Shown here one piece after another: positions 53,081 to 61,021 of a DNA stretch of 64,000 nucleotides. The stretch lies in NCBI GenBank assembly GCA_035626155.1, contig DASPOF010000108.1:1-64000 (forward strand). The letters run 5' to 3'. Position 1 is the first letter of the stretch, and the number at the start of each line of letters is the position of its first letter. Both the position numbers and the translations under genes were made by a program. The notes below the pieces were generated by a model. The model had not been told where the DNA came from. It saw only the letters and a program-made list of their open reading frames with translations, and did no database searches. The stretch comes from DASPOF01 sp035626155. Its GTDB lineage: Bacteria; Desulfobacterota; Binatia; Binatales; Binataceae.

Positions 53081-53881
53081 ATGCTCGCCAAGCGCATCAT
53101 CCCGTGCCTCGACGTGCGCGACGGGAAAGTCACCAAGGGCATCCGGTTCCTTGCGAACGTCGATGTCGGCGACCCGGTCGCGATGGCGCGTTACTACTAC
53201 GAGCAGGGCGCCGACGAGATCGTCTTCTACGACATCACCGCATCCAACGAGCGGCGCGGCATAATGCTCGACGTGGTGCGCGCGGTCGCGCGCGAAATCT
53301 TCATCCCGTTCAGCGTCGGCGGCGGCCTGCGCACGCTCGACGACATGCGCGCGGTCGTGCTGGCGGGCGCCGAGAAGGTCTCGATCGATTCGGGCGCGGT
53401 GCGCAATCCCGCGATAATCACCGAGGGCGCGCGCGCCTTCGGCAGCCAGGCGGTCGTGCTCTCGATGCAGGTGAAGATGACCGGCGCGCGCCCGGCGCTT
53501 GAGTCCGGCTACGAGGTGGTGATCGATGGAGGCCGGGTCTTCACAGGCCGCGATGCGATCGAGTGGGCGCATGAGGGCGAACGGCTGGGGGCGGGCGAAC
53601 TGGTGATCAACTCGATCGATCGCGACGGCACCAAGCTCGGCTACGACCTCGAAATCACGCGGCGGATCAGCGAGTCGGTCTCGATCCCCGTGGTCGCCTC
53701 GGGCGGCGCGGGAACGCCCGAGCATCTGCGCGATGCGTTCACGCGGGGCGCTGCCGACGCCGCGATCGTCGCCTCGATCGTCCATTACGGCGAGTTCCCG
53801 ATCCCCGACATCAAGCGCTACCTGAGGACCGCGGGAATCGAGGTCCGCGAACCGGCCGCGCTCGAGAGGCCGGTTCCGTGA
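53081..53881 (+). CDS. hisF: Imidazole glycerol phosphate synthase cyclase subunit HisF (Gln at the Asp130 position)
   Basis: A 266-aa (beta/alpha)8 barrel that converts PRFAR and ammonia into IGP and AICAR. The expected Asp11 (CLDV) and Lys19 (VTKG) are present, as are DITAS, FSVGGGLRTL, SIDRDGTKLGYDLE and ASGGAGTPEH. However, the residue at position 130, Asp in Thermotoga HisF (AIDAK), is Gln here in VVLSMQVK (codon CAG, 53468-53470). HisH is 3 bp upstream. It ends by overlapping the ribH GTG start as GTGA. It is either a real HisF with altered catalysis or a specialised paralogue. Confidence 0.92.
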   Translation: MLAKRIIPCLDVRDGKVTKGIRFLANVDVGDPVAMARYYYEQGADEIVFYDITASNERRGIMLDVVRAVAREIFIPFSVGGGLRTLDDMRAVVLAGAEKVSIDSGAVRNPAIITEGARAFGSQAVVLSMQVKMTGARPALESGYEVVIDGGRVFTGRDAIEWAHEGERLGAGELVINSIDRDGTKLGYDLEITRRISESVSIPVVASGGAGTPEHLRDAFTRGAADAAIVASIVHYGEFPIPDIKRYLRTAGIEVREPAALERPVP

Positions 53882-54291
53882 AAATCGCGCTGGTGGTCGC
53901 CGAGTTCAACTCCGAGGTGACAGGGCCGATGGAGCAGCGCGCCCGCAGCCATGCCGAGGCGCTCGGCGTCGAGGTGGCGCGCATCGTTCGCGTCCCCGGC
54001 GTGTACGACATGGGCCCGGTGGTCAAGCGCCTGCTCCGGAAGAAGGATATCGACGGCGTCGTGATGATCGGCGCAGTCATCAAGGGCGAGACCAAGCACG
54101 ACGAACTCATCGCGCACGCGATCGCAAACGCAGGCGTCGCCCTCTCGATCGAGTTCGAAAAGCCGGTCGGCCTGGCGATTACCGGCCCGGGGATGAGCGA
54201 TGAACAGGCCGAGGCGCGAATCGTGAACGCGACGCGCGGCGTGGATGCGGTGGTCAAGGTCGCGCGCGTCCTGAACGAAATCGGCGGCTGA
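53878..54291 (+). CDS. ribH: 6,7-dimethyl-8-ribityllumazine synthase, archaeal-type
   Basis: A 137-aa lumazine synthase-like protein that condenses 5-amino-6-ribitylaminouracil with dihydroxybutanone phosphate in riboflavin synthesis. Its sequence (VVAEFNSEVTGPM, VRVPGVYDMGPVVKRLL, IGAVIKGETKHDELIAH with probable catalytic His74, ITGPGMSDEQAE) follows the archaeal RibH pattern as I recall it from Methanocaldococcus, not the usual bacterial one. The start GTG overlaps the hisF stop by 4 bp, so it is translationally coupled. No other riboflavin gene is adjacent. Confidence 0.88.
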   Translation: MKIALVVAEFNSEVTGPMEQRARSHAEALGVEVARIVRVPGVYDMGPVVKRLLRKKDIDGVVMIGAVIKGETKHDELIAHAIANAGVALSIEFEKPVGLAITGPGMSDEQAEARIVNATRGVDAVVKVARVLNEIGG

Positions 54292-54329
54292 CCTCTCGCG
54301 CGGTTGTGAACATTTCAACGTGTTCGGCG

Positions 54330-54358
54330 TTGAGGCAGCGCGCGCGAATTCTTATACT
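54330..54358 (+). promoter_or_regulatory. Promoter of the MerR/TPR gene
   Basis: TTGAGG (54330-54335) and TATACT (54353-54358) have an ideal 17-bp spacer. The expected transcription start is about 54365, only 8 nt before ATG 54373, so the mRNA may be almost leaderless. Confidence 0.65.
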
Positions 54359-54368
54359 CGATTCGAGT
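54356..54368. promoter_or_regulatory. Palindromic candidate operator
   Basis: ACTCGA-T-TCGAGT is a perfect 13-bp palindrome overlapping the -10 end and predicted start point of the MerR/TPR gene. It could be the site for autoregulation by the MerR domain. Confidence 0.4.
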
Positions 54369-54372
54369 CACA

Positions 54373-55194
54373 ATGGTTGAGGCGGACGGAGGGGGCGGGA
54401 CGTTTTCCACGCGAGCGGCTGCGAGGATCCTCGCGGTCTCTCCCGAACGAATTCGCTATTGGGTCAGGCGCCGGCTGGTAAGGCCCGCCGCGACGCGCGG
54501 GCGCAACTACCGATTCGCGTTCAACGACCTGCTCGTGATGCGCCTGGCGAAGGAGCTGCTGCCCAGCCGCCGCCATCTCGAGCTGGTCCAGCGATGCTTC
54601 CAGCGCGTGCGCGAGTTCGTCGAGCCAGGGCGTCCGGTCACATCGCTCAAGCTGGTCAACGAGGATGGCCAGATCGTCGTCAGCGATGGCGGCGTTCTGA
54701 TCGACGCCGAATCGGGCCAGCTCCTGTTCGATTACCGCCGCGAGCGCCCCGAGGGCAAAGTCGAGGACTCGTTCGGTCCCGCACGAGTGCGCGAGCGTTT
54801 CGAGGAGGCGCGCCGAATCGCGGAGGAGGACCCGCTGCGCGCGCTCACGATTTATTCCGGCCTGCTCGGGCGCGAGCCGGGAAACTTCGAGGCGCACATG
54901 CGGCTTGCGACTCTGCTCGAACGCGAGGGCGACTTGCAGGGCGCGCTGCGCCACCTGCTCGGCGCCGCGGCGATCGTTCCCGCCAGCGGCGAGGTCCACG
55001 TCAGGCTCGGGCTGCTGTACCGAAAGCGCGGCGAGGAGCAGAACTCGCTCAAAAGCATGCTTCGCGCGCTGGAATGCGATCCCACCTCGGTGGAGGCGCA
55101 TCGCAACCTCGCCGAGGTCTACGAGGCGGCGGGCCGCAAGCGCGACGCGCAGAAACATCTGAACGCGATCCACCGGCTTATCAAGGGCGACTGA
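54373..55194 (+). CDS. MerR-type DNA-binding protein with TPR repeats
   Basis: A 273-aa regulator-like protein. The N-terminal 70 residues form a MerR-type winged helix-turn-helix (FSTRAAARILAVSPERIRYWVRRRLVRPA). A beta-rich middle (GRPVTSLKLVNEDGQIVVSDGG) follows, then about 140-273 is a TPR-like helical array (ALTIYSGLLGREPGNFEAHM, GALRHLLGAAAIVPASGEVH, SMLRALECDPTSVEAHRNLA). The TPR part probably mediates protein contacts. The gene has a good promoter with a palindrome at the start point. It is followed by two small unknown genes and ilvA. Confidence 0.82.
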   Translation: MVEADGGGGTFSTRAAARILAVSPERIRYWVRRRLVRPAATRGRNYRFAFNDLLVMRLAKELLPSRRHLELVQRCFQRVREFVEPGRPVTSLKLVNEDGQIVVSDGGVLIDAESGQLLFDYRRERPEGKVEDSFGPARVRERFEEARRIAEEDPLRALTIYSGLLGREPGNFEAHMRLATLLEREGDLQGALRHLLGAAAIVPASGEVHVRLGLLYRKRGEEQNSLKSMLRALECDPTSVEAHRNLAEVYEAAGRKRDAQKHLNAIHRLIKGD

Positions 55195-55254
55195 ACGGCG
55201 CGCTCGCCGCGCGGCGTTGAATCGATCCGAGCGGCGGCGATAAGCTCATCCGCG

Positions 55255-55596
55255 ATGGCCCCGCGCGAGACGCTGAAGCGAATCGATATCCTGCGTCACG
55301 AGCTGAAGGCGCTGCGCTTCATCCTCGACAACTACCATCTGGGCAAGCTCGACGCTCACGCGCTGCCGCCGCGCGGCGACTTTCAGTCGGCCCAGGCCCG
55401 CGAAATCTACGACACGATCGTGAACTCGCCGACCCTTGCGGCCGCCGAGGAGAAAATCCGCGGACTTAAACTCGATGAGGTCGATGTCGATTCGTTCCTC
55501 CGCTTAAGCGGCGGCCACTATTACACCTATCCGGCGCTGGTCCGCGAGCGCGCGGAGGCGATCCGCACGGGCCTGCTCAAGGTCGAAAACGCTTGA
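55255..55596 (+). CDS. Small uncharacterised protein (113 aa)
   Basis: A 113-aa, largely helical, charged protein with LKRIDILRHELKALRFILDN, AREIYDTIVNSPTLAAAEE and a C-terminal RERAEAIRTGLL. I do not recognise the family; a DnaB-N-like helical fold is only a guess. It is 60 bp after the MerR/TPR gene and its stop overlaps the next start by 4 bp (TTGA), so it is probably co-expressed with the next gene. It has no signal peptide or membrane segment. Confidence 0.6.
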   Translation: MAPRETLKRIDILRHELKALRFILDNYHLGKLDAHALPPRGDFQSAQAREIYDTIVNSPTLAAAEEKIRGLKLDEVDVDSFLRLSGGHYYTYPALVRERAEAIRTGLLKVENA

Positions 55597-55949
55597 GCGC
55601 GCTTCCCTGCAAGGAGCTTCATTTCCTGCTCGATCGATCGGGAGCGCTGATCGTGTTCCAGGAAAAGCGCGCATCGTGGGCCGGCGTGCTGGCGTTCTCC
55701 AGCGAGGAGCGCGCGCGCGGGTTCTGCCGGGCGAGCAACCTCGATGTGGCCGAGGTGGCGGCGATTTCCGCCGACGATCGCGATGCGGCCGCGCGGCTCA
55801 TCGCGGACGTAAAGCGGCGCGCGGTCCGCAATCTCCTGCTCGATCTCGACTACGAGACCGGGCGATGCATCCGGGTCGAGTTCGAGGGGGACGGATTCGG
55901 CGCCGCAACCGAGCACCAGTTCACCTCACCGGGTGAGCCGCGCCGCTGA
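55593..55949 (+). CDS. Small uncharacterised protein (118 aa)
   Basis: A 118-aa protein starting at TTG 55593 that overlaps the previous TGA by 3 bases. It has a short beta/alpha pattern: LHFLLDRSGALIVFQEK, GVLAFSSEERARGFCRAS, AARLIADVKRRAVRNLLLDL, DYETGRCIRVEFEGDGFG. The family is unknown to me. It sits between a small helical protein and ilvA, 32 bp before the latter. It has no export signal. Confidence 0.6.
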   Translation: MSALPCKELHFLLDRSGALIVFQEKRASWAGVLAFSSEERARGFCRASNLDVAEVAAISADDRDAAARLIADVKRRAVRNLLLDLDYETGRCIRVEFEGDGFGAATEHQFTSPGEPRR

Positions 55950-55981
55950 GCCCACCCGGTCGCGATGCGGAGCGGAGCCGC

Positions 55982-57193
55982 ATGATGGTTACCATCGAAG
56001 ATATCGAGCTTGCGCGCCGGCGCCTGGCCGGCATCGTCAAGCCCACCCCGCTGGTGCGCAGCGCGACGCTCGAGAAGATGCTCGGCGCAGAGGTCTTCAT
56101 CAAGCCCGAGAATCTGCAGAAGACCGGGTCGTTCAAAATCCGCGGAGCGTTCAACCGGATCGCCGCGCTCTCGGACGCCGAGAAGCGCCACGGCGTCATC
56201 GCCGCATCCGCCGGCAATCACGGCCAGGCGCTCGCCTACGCCGCCACCCGCGCCGGCGTAAAGGCGACCGTGGTGATGCCCGAGGTGGCGGCGATCGCGA
56301 AGGTCGATGCGACGCGGAGCTACGGACAGAACGTGGTGCTCGCGGGCGCCGACTACCCGGCGGCGCGCCGCGCGGCCGAGCGCATCTGCGAAAAGACCGG
56401 CGCAATCTTCGTCGATGCTTACGACGACGCGCTGGTCGTCGCGGGGCAGGGAACCGTCGGCATCGAGATCGCCGACGAACTCAAGCCCGACGTGGCGCTC
56501 GTGCCGGTGGGAGGGGGCGGATTGCTAGCGGGAGTCGCGACCGCTCTGGAAGCGCTCGCGCCGGGCACCGAAGTGATCGGCGTCGAGGCCGCCGGCTCCC
56601 CCCAACTGAGCGCGGCGCTCAGCGCGGGCAAGCCGTCGGTGGTCACCAATCCGATCGACACCATCGCCGACGGCCTGGCGACCGGCACTATCGGCCGCAT
56701 CCCGTTCGAGGCTATCCGCGGCCGGGTCAGGCGCAGCGTCACCGTCGATGACTTTGAGATCGGCGAGGCGGTGCTGCTGATGCTCGAACGGATGAAGCTG
56801 CTCGCCGAGGGCGCGGGCGCGGCGGCGCTTGCGGGCGCGCTCAAGATCAAGGACGAGCTTCGCGGCAAGCGCGTGGCGGTTGTCGTAAGCGGCGGCAATA
56901 TCGATATCAACCTGCTCGATCGGATCATCGGGCACGGTCTTGCGAAGATGGGCCGGCTGCTTCGGATCGCCTTGAATCTGCCCGATCGTCCAAGCGAGCT
57001 TGCGAAGCTGCTGGCCTGCGTCGGCGCGACCGGGGCGAACGTGCGCACGATCGAGCACGATCGCACGCGCCGCGACGTCGCGATCGGCGCTGCGCGCGTC
57101 ATGCTCGAGCTCGAGACGCGCGGGCCGGATCATATCGCGGCGGTGCGCGATCACATGCGCCGCGCCGGCTACCAAATCGTGGAAGAGATTTGA
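55982..57193 (+). CDS. ilvA: Threonine ammonia-lyase with C-terminal ACT-like domain
   Basis: A 403-aa PLP-dependent threonine deaminase, the first step toward isoleucine (2-oxobutanoate). PLP Lys52 is in TGSFKIRGAFNR, and the phosphate-binding glycine loop in VPVGGGGLLAG (about 173-183). SAGNHGQALAYAATRAG and GPG-like ALAGALKI are also typical. Residues 325-403 form an ACT-like domain (LRIALNLPDRPSELAKLLAC), as in the shorter regulated threonine deaminases. It ends 28 bp before the convergent ferredoxin gene. It could also be a catabolic TdcB-type enzyme; ilvA is the simplest reading. Confidence 0.92.
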   Translation: MMVTIEDIELARRRLAGIVKPTPLVRSATLEKMLGAEVFIKPENLQKTGSFKIRGAFNRIAALSDAEKRHGVIAASAGNHGQALAYAATRAGVKATVVMPEVAAIAKVDATRSYGQNVVLAGADYPAARRAAERICEKTGAIFVDAYDDALVVAGQGTVGIEIADELKPDVALVPVGGGGLLAGVATALEALAPGTEVIGVEAAGSPQLSAALSAGKPSVVTNPIDTIADGLATGTIGRIPFEAIRGRVRRSVTVDDFEIGEAVLLMLERMKLLAEGAGAAALAGALKIKDELRGKRVAVVVSGGNIDINLLDRIIGHGLAKMGRLLRIALNLPDRPSELAKLLACVGATGANVRTIEHDRTRRDVAIGAARVMLELETRGPDHIAAVRDHMRRAGYQIVEEI

Positions 57194-57220
57194 TCGAAGG
57201 GACCGCGCGAGTGCGCGCTC

Positions 57221-58384
57221 TTAGCTGAACATCGAGGCGATGCCCGTGGGCCGAACGAGCTTGCCCGCGGGCCTCCGCTCGCGCGCGATCCGATCGAGGT
57301 CCTTCTTGAACGCATCCAGCTCGGCCGCCTGACGCGCCTTGAAGGCCGCGCCGTCGCCCGCACCTCCACGCTCGAACGCATCGCGCTCGGCCCGCCGCCG
57401 GCCGTAAAACCCCTCGAACGTCTCCCGAATCGTGCGCACCATCGTGGACCTCGGCACGAACGAAGCCGAGCACGACGGGCAGTAAAACACCACGCCGGCC
57501 TGAAAATGCCGATAGGGCACCGCGAATCCCTGATTGCAGCTCTTGCAGATGACCGGGACTTCCCAGGTCATCGGATCGAACTCGTCTTTGACCGCTGCCG
57601 ATTGCGGTGGCGCTGCCGGCGGTGCCGCGGGCGTTTCGGGCGGAGCGGCAGCCTTCGCGGGAGGTGGTGTTGCTCCTGATGGGGGCATCGCTCCTGATGG
57701 TGGCGCGGCGGGTTTCGCAGGCGGCGGCGTCGCGGGAGATGCCGGCTTGGGCGGCGCTTCGGCCGGAGCGGCCGCCTTTGGAGCCGCTTCCGATGATGGC
57801 GCCGCCGCCGCGGGCTTTTCCGCGGTCGCCGCTGATGCGGCGGGTTTCGGCGGCGCTTGCGGTGGAGCGGATGCCGACGGCGCGGGTTTCGGCGCTTCGG
57901 GCGCTGCCGCTACTGGCGGCGCCGGCTTCGGTGCCGCCGGCGTTTGCGGCGCGGATGCGGACTTTGCAGGTGCCGGCGCGACAGCGTTCGCCTGCGCGGC
58001 CGCCTTTATTGCGGCGAGCGCGCCGCCGGGCTGCGATGGCGCGGCTCCTTCCTGCTTGCGAAATCGCGACGGCGCATCATCGCCGATGGTCTCCTCGGGA
58101 TGCAGCAGGCGGGCCCGCGCGAGCAGCGGCTCATGAGTCTCGACGTTATTGGGGTCGGGGATGCAGCAATCCACCGGGCATACTGCCGCGCACGCCTCGT
58201 GGTCGAAAAATCCGACGCACTCGGTGCACTTCTGCGGCGAGATGTAGTAGATGTCCTCGGCCAGCGCGGGATGCGACTCGCCATTGAGTTCCCATGCCGC
58301 CCCGCCCGCATAAATCGCGGTGTTGGGGCATTCGGGCTCGCACGCCCCGCAGTTGATGCACTCGCTCGTGATGATCGTCGCCAT
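57221..58384 (-). CDS. Ferredoxin-Ala/Pro linker-zinc ribbon fusion protein
   Basis: A 387-aa protein with three parts. Residues 1-80 are a YfhL-like [4Fe-4S] dicluster ferredoxin: C9xxC12xxC15xxxC19P and C53xxC56x8C65xxxC69P, plus C73-C74. Residues about 118-275 are a low-complexity Ala/Pro/Lys linker. Residues about 283-320 hold a zinc-ribbon-like CKSCNQGF ... FYCPSCSASF (two CxxC pairs), followed by a charged C-terminal helix (AERDAFERGG ... DAFKKDLDRIARER). The dicluster domain normally stands alone, about 80-90 aa long. No function can be assigned to the fused zinc ribbon. It is divergent from the acyl-CoA dehydrogenase genes. Confidence 0.85.
   Translation of the reverse strand: MATIITSECINCGACEPECPNTAIYAGGAAWELNGESHPALAEDIYYISPQKCTECVGFFDHEACAAVCPVDCCIPDPNNVETHEPLLARARLLHPEETIGDDAPSRFRKQEGAAPSQPGGALAAIKAAAQANAVAPAPAKSASAPQTPAAPKPAPPVAAAPEAPKPAPSASAPPQAPPKPAASAATAEKPAAAAPSSEAAPKAAAPAEAPPKPASPATPPPAKPAAPPSGAMPPSGATPPPAKAAAPPETPAAPPAAPPQSAAVKDEFDPMTWEVPVICKSCNQGFAVPYRHFQAGVVFYCPSCSASFVPRSTMVRTIRETFEGFYGRRRAERDAFERGGAGDGAAFKARQAAELDAFKKDLDRIARERRPAGKLVRPTGIASMFS
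57600..58030. repeat. Low-complexity Ala/Pro-coding repeat region
   Basis: This stretch encodes the linker of the ferredoxin fusion and consists of imperfect repeats of Ala- and Pro-rich units, for example two near-copies of GCTCCTGATGG at about 57672-57698. It may vary in length by slippage. Confidence 0.6.
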
Positions 58385-58602
58385 CTGGTGACCTCGGCCT
58401 CAGTCGAATAAGTAGCAGCAATAATTGCGGGAACCTCAGTTTAGCAACGCTGATTCTGCCCGGCAAACCGGCCCCCGCGCCGCGCGACCGCCCAGGCAGC
58501 ACGGCGAGGCCGGGCTTGGCCGGTCCCCGCCAGCGCTTTAGAGTCGGCGGGGTTTTGACTATGCTGGCGCCAGGCTGAAAACGCTCACGGCAGGAGCCTG
58601 CG

Positions 58603-59790
58603 ATGGATCTGAATTTCACTCCCGAAGAAGAGCAATTTCGACTCATGGTGCGGCGCTTTCTCGAAGAGAACGTGCCGAAAAGCGGTATTACCGGCACCCG
58701 CGAGGGCCGCGAAGACAAGGTCTGGCTCGAGCGCGCGAAGGCGTGGCAGCGCAAGCTCAACGATGCCGGTTACGTAGCGCTGGCATGGCCCAGGGAATAT
58801 GGCGGCCAGGCGATGGACCCGGTCAGGCAAACGATCGTGAACGATGAGATGACCCGGGCGAAAGCGCCATACATGATCGGAGGGTCGGGACTCGGGATGC
58901 TCGGCCCGACGCTGATCACGTGGGGCACCGAGGAGCAGCGAAAGCGCTACCTGCCGAAAATTCTCACCGCCGAGGAAATCTGGTGCCAGGGATATTCCGA
59001 GCCCGGGGCGGGTTCGGACCTCGCTTCGCTGCGCACGCGGGCCGAGATGGTCGGCGACGAATTCATCGTCAATGGCCAGAAGGTGTGGACCTCGGGCGCG
59101 CAGCACGCGGACATGATGTTCTGCCTGGTGCGCACCGATCCCGATGCGCCCAAGCATCGCGGGATTTCCTACATCCTGATCGACATGCACTCGACGGGCA
59201 TCACCGTGCGTCCCCTCGTCCAGATGACCGGGGATCGCGGCTTCAACGAGGTCTTCTTCGACAACGTGCACGTGCCGCGCAAGAACCTGGTCGGCAAGTT
59301 GAACGAGGGCTGGCTGGTCGCCAATGCGACGCTGTTCCACGAGCGCAACATGCTCGGCGCCGCCAGCGGGAGCGAGCAGCGCTTCAATCGCCTGCTCGCG
59401 CTCGCCAAGACGATCAAGCGCGGCGGCCGGCCGCTTACCGAAGATCCGGTCCAGCGCCAGCGGCTGGCGGATCTCGAAATTCGCGTCGAGGCGATGCGGT
59501 ATCATTCGCTGCGCCAGCTCACCGATCAGATTCGCCAGAAGAGTCCCGGCATCGAGGCGATGATCAACAAGCTGGTCGGCACCGAGCTGAACCACGACCT
59601 CGCGACCGCCGCGATGGAGGTGATGGGCGGCTATTCGATGCTGTCGCGCGACGACGAGCGCGTGATGGATAACGGGTACTGGCCGTACGAATGGATGTTC
59701 TCGCTCGGACTGGTGATCGGCGGCGGAACGTCGCACATCCAGAAGAACATCATCGCAGAGCGCGGGCTCAAGATGCCGAAGTCGCGCTGA
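58603..59790 (+). CDS. Acyl-CoA dehydrogenase (FadE29-like subunit)
   Basis: A 395-aa FAD-dependent acyl-CoA dehydrogenase, which introduces the 2,3-double bond in beta-oxidation. Signature segments are WCQGYSEPGAGSDLASLRT (FAD/substrate), VNGQKVWTSGAQHADMMFCL, and the C-terminal GGGTSHIQKNIIAERGL. The N-terminal MDLNFTPEEEQFRLMVRRFL is the usual helical domain. It is 39 bp before a second, different acyl-CoA dehydrogenase gene, an arrangement seen for heterotetrameric (alpha2beta2) enzymes such as mycobacterial FadE28-FadE29 in steroid catabolism. A particular substrate is not shown. Confidence 0.93.
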   Translation: MDLNFTPEEEQFRLMVRRFLEENVPKSGITGTREGREDKVWLERAKAWQRKLNDAGYVALAWPREYGGQAMDPVRQTIVNDEMTRAKAPYMIGGSGLGMLGPTLITWGTEEQRKRYLPKILTAEEIWCQGYSEPGAGSDLASLRTRAEMVGDEFIVNGQKVWTSGAQHADMMFCLVRTDPDAPKHRGISYILIDMHSTGITVRPLVQMTGDRGFNEVFFDNVHVPRKNLVGKLNEGWLVANATLFHERNMLGAASGSEQRFNRLLALAKTIKRGGRPLTEDPVQRQRLADLEIRVEAMRYHSLRQLTDQIRQKSPGIEAMINKLVGTELNHDLATAAMEVMGGYSMLSRDDERVMDNGYWPYEWMFSLGLVIGGGTSHIQKNIIAERGLKMPKSR

Positions 59791-59829
59791 CGGCGCGGCC
59801 TCGATCGGCCCCGGGGGATCGAATCGAAA

Positions 59830-60942
59830 ATGGACTTCGGACTAAGCAGCGAACAACAGCAACTGAAGGACAGCGCACGCGAGTTCCTAAGTGGCGAATG
59901 CTCGACCGCCCAGGTGCGCAAGGCGATGGCGAGCGAAGACGGCAGGATACCCGGCCTCGACGCCCAAATCGCGAAGCTCGGATGGAACGGGCTGATCGTG
60001 CCGGAGAAGTTCGGCGGCCTGGGGCTTTCGATGCTCGACATGGCGGTGCTGCTCGAAGAGCAGGGATACGCCGCGATGCCGGGGCCGTTCCTGTTTTCCT
60101 CGGTGCTCGCCGCAAGCGCGCTCGCAATCGGCGGGAGCGATGAGCTGAACGCGAAGTGGCTCGGCGCGCTCGCCGAGGGGAAGGCAACCGGCACCGTCGC
60201 GATCGTCGAGAAGAGCGACAGCATCATACCCGCCGATTTCGAGACGGTCGCGCGAAAGGATGGCGGGGCGTTTCGGATCCGGGGCGTGAAGATGTTTGTG
60301 CCCTACGCAAACCTCGCCAACTTCATAATCGTCGCCGCGCGCGCGGGCGACGGGGCCGGCGACGCCGGGCTGTTCGCGGTCGAAACCGGATCGCCGGGCG
60401 TGCGGGTCAAGATGTTGAAGAACCTCGATCTCACGCGGCGAGTCGCCGAGGTCGAGTTCGCGGACGCTCCCGCATCCGCACTCGGCGGCGGGGCGGGCCT
60501 TTACGCGCGCCTGCTCGACATCGGCGCGGTCGCGGTTGCGGCGGACTCGCTCGGCGGCTCCGAGCGCGCGCTCGATATGGCGGTCGAGTACTCGAAAGTG
60601 CGCGAACAATTCGGCAAGCCGATCGGCTCCTTCCAGGCGCTCAAGCACGCCGCGGCGGAGATCGTGGCGGATCTCGAGCCCGCCCGTGCGCTCTTGTGGT
60701 ATGCGGCGCACGCGCAGAACTCGGCGCTGGATGAGGCGCCGCGGATGGCGGCGATGGCGAAGGCGCGGCTGTCGGATGTGTATAGCCGCACCACCGATCG
60801 AGCGGTGCTGATGCACGGCGGGATCGGATTTACCTGGGAGCACGATATTCACCTGTGGTTCAAGCGATCGCGCTTCAACGAATCGTACTTCGGCTCGCCG
60901 CCGTACCATCGCGAGCGCGTGGCGCAGCTCGGCGGATATTGA
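59830..60942 (+). CDS. Acyl-CoA dehydrogenase (FadE28-like subunit)
   Basis: A 370-aa acyl-CoA dehydrogenase-family protein. The N-terminal MDFGLSSEQQQLKDSAREFL and LIVPEKFGGLGLSMLDMAVL are typical, as are VREQFGKPIGSFQALKHAAAE and MHGGIGFTWEHDIHLWFKRS near the end. The usual EPGAGSD motif is replaced by VEKSDSIIPADFE, as in the shorter non-FAD-dominant partner of paired enzymes. Its length and neighbour suggest the partner subunit of the upstream enzyme. The two together probably form one alpha2beta2 dehydrogenase; this is inference. Confidence 0.88.
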   Translation: MDFGLSSEQQQLKDSAREFLSGECSTAQVRKAMASEDGRIPGLDAQIAKLGWNGLIVPEKFGGLGLSMLDMAVLLEEQGYAAMPGPFLFSSVLAASALAIGGSDELNAKWLGALAEGKATGTVAIVEKSDSIIPADFETVARKDGGAFRIRGVKMFVPYANLANFIIVAARAGDGAGDAGLFAVETGSPGVRVKMLKNLDLTRRVAEVEFADAPASALGGGAGLYARLLDIGAVAVAADSLGGSERALDMAVEYSKVREQFGKPIGSFQALKHAAAEIVADLEPARALLWYAAHAQNSALDEAPRMAAMAKARLSDVYSRTTDRAVLMHGGIGFTWEHDIHLWFKRSRFNESYFGSPPYHRERVAQLGGY

Positions 60943-61021
60943 AGCGCGGCCCACTTGCGGGCAGCGATAAGGCGCGCCGGCGCGCGCCCGATCGGCATTG
61001 GCGCGAGCGAGCGTCGCGGCC

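Noticed and set aside
58525..58556. CCCCGCC/GGCGGGG stem followed by TTTT, terminator-like
   Set aside because: No plus-strand gene ends just before it, so it is not used as a terminator call. It may be chance in GC-rich DNA.
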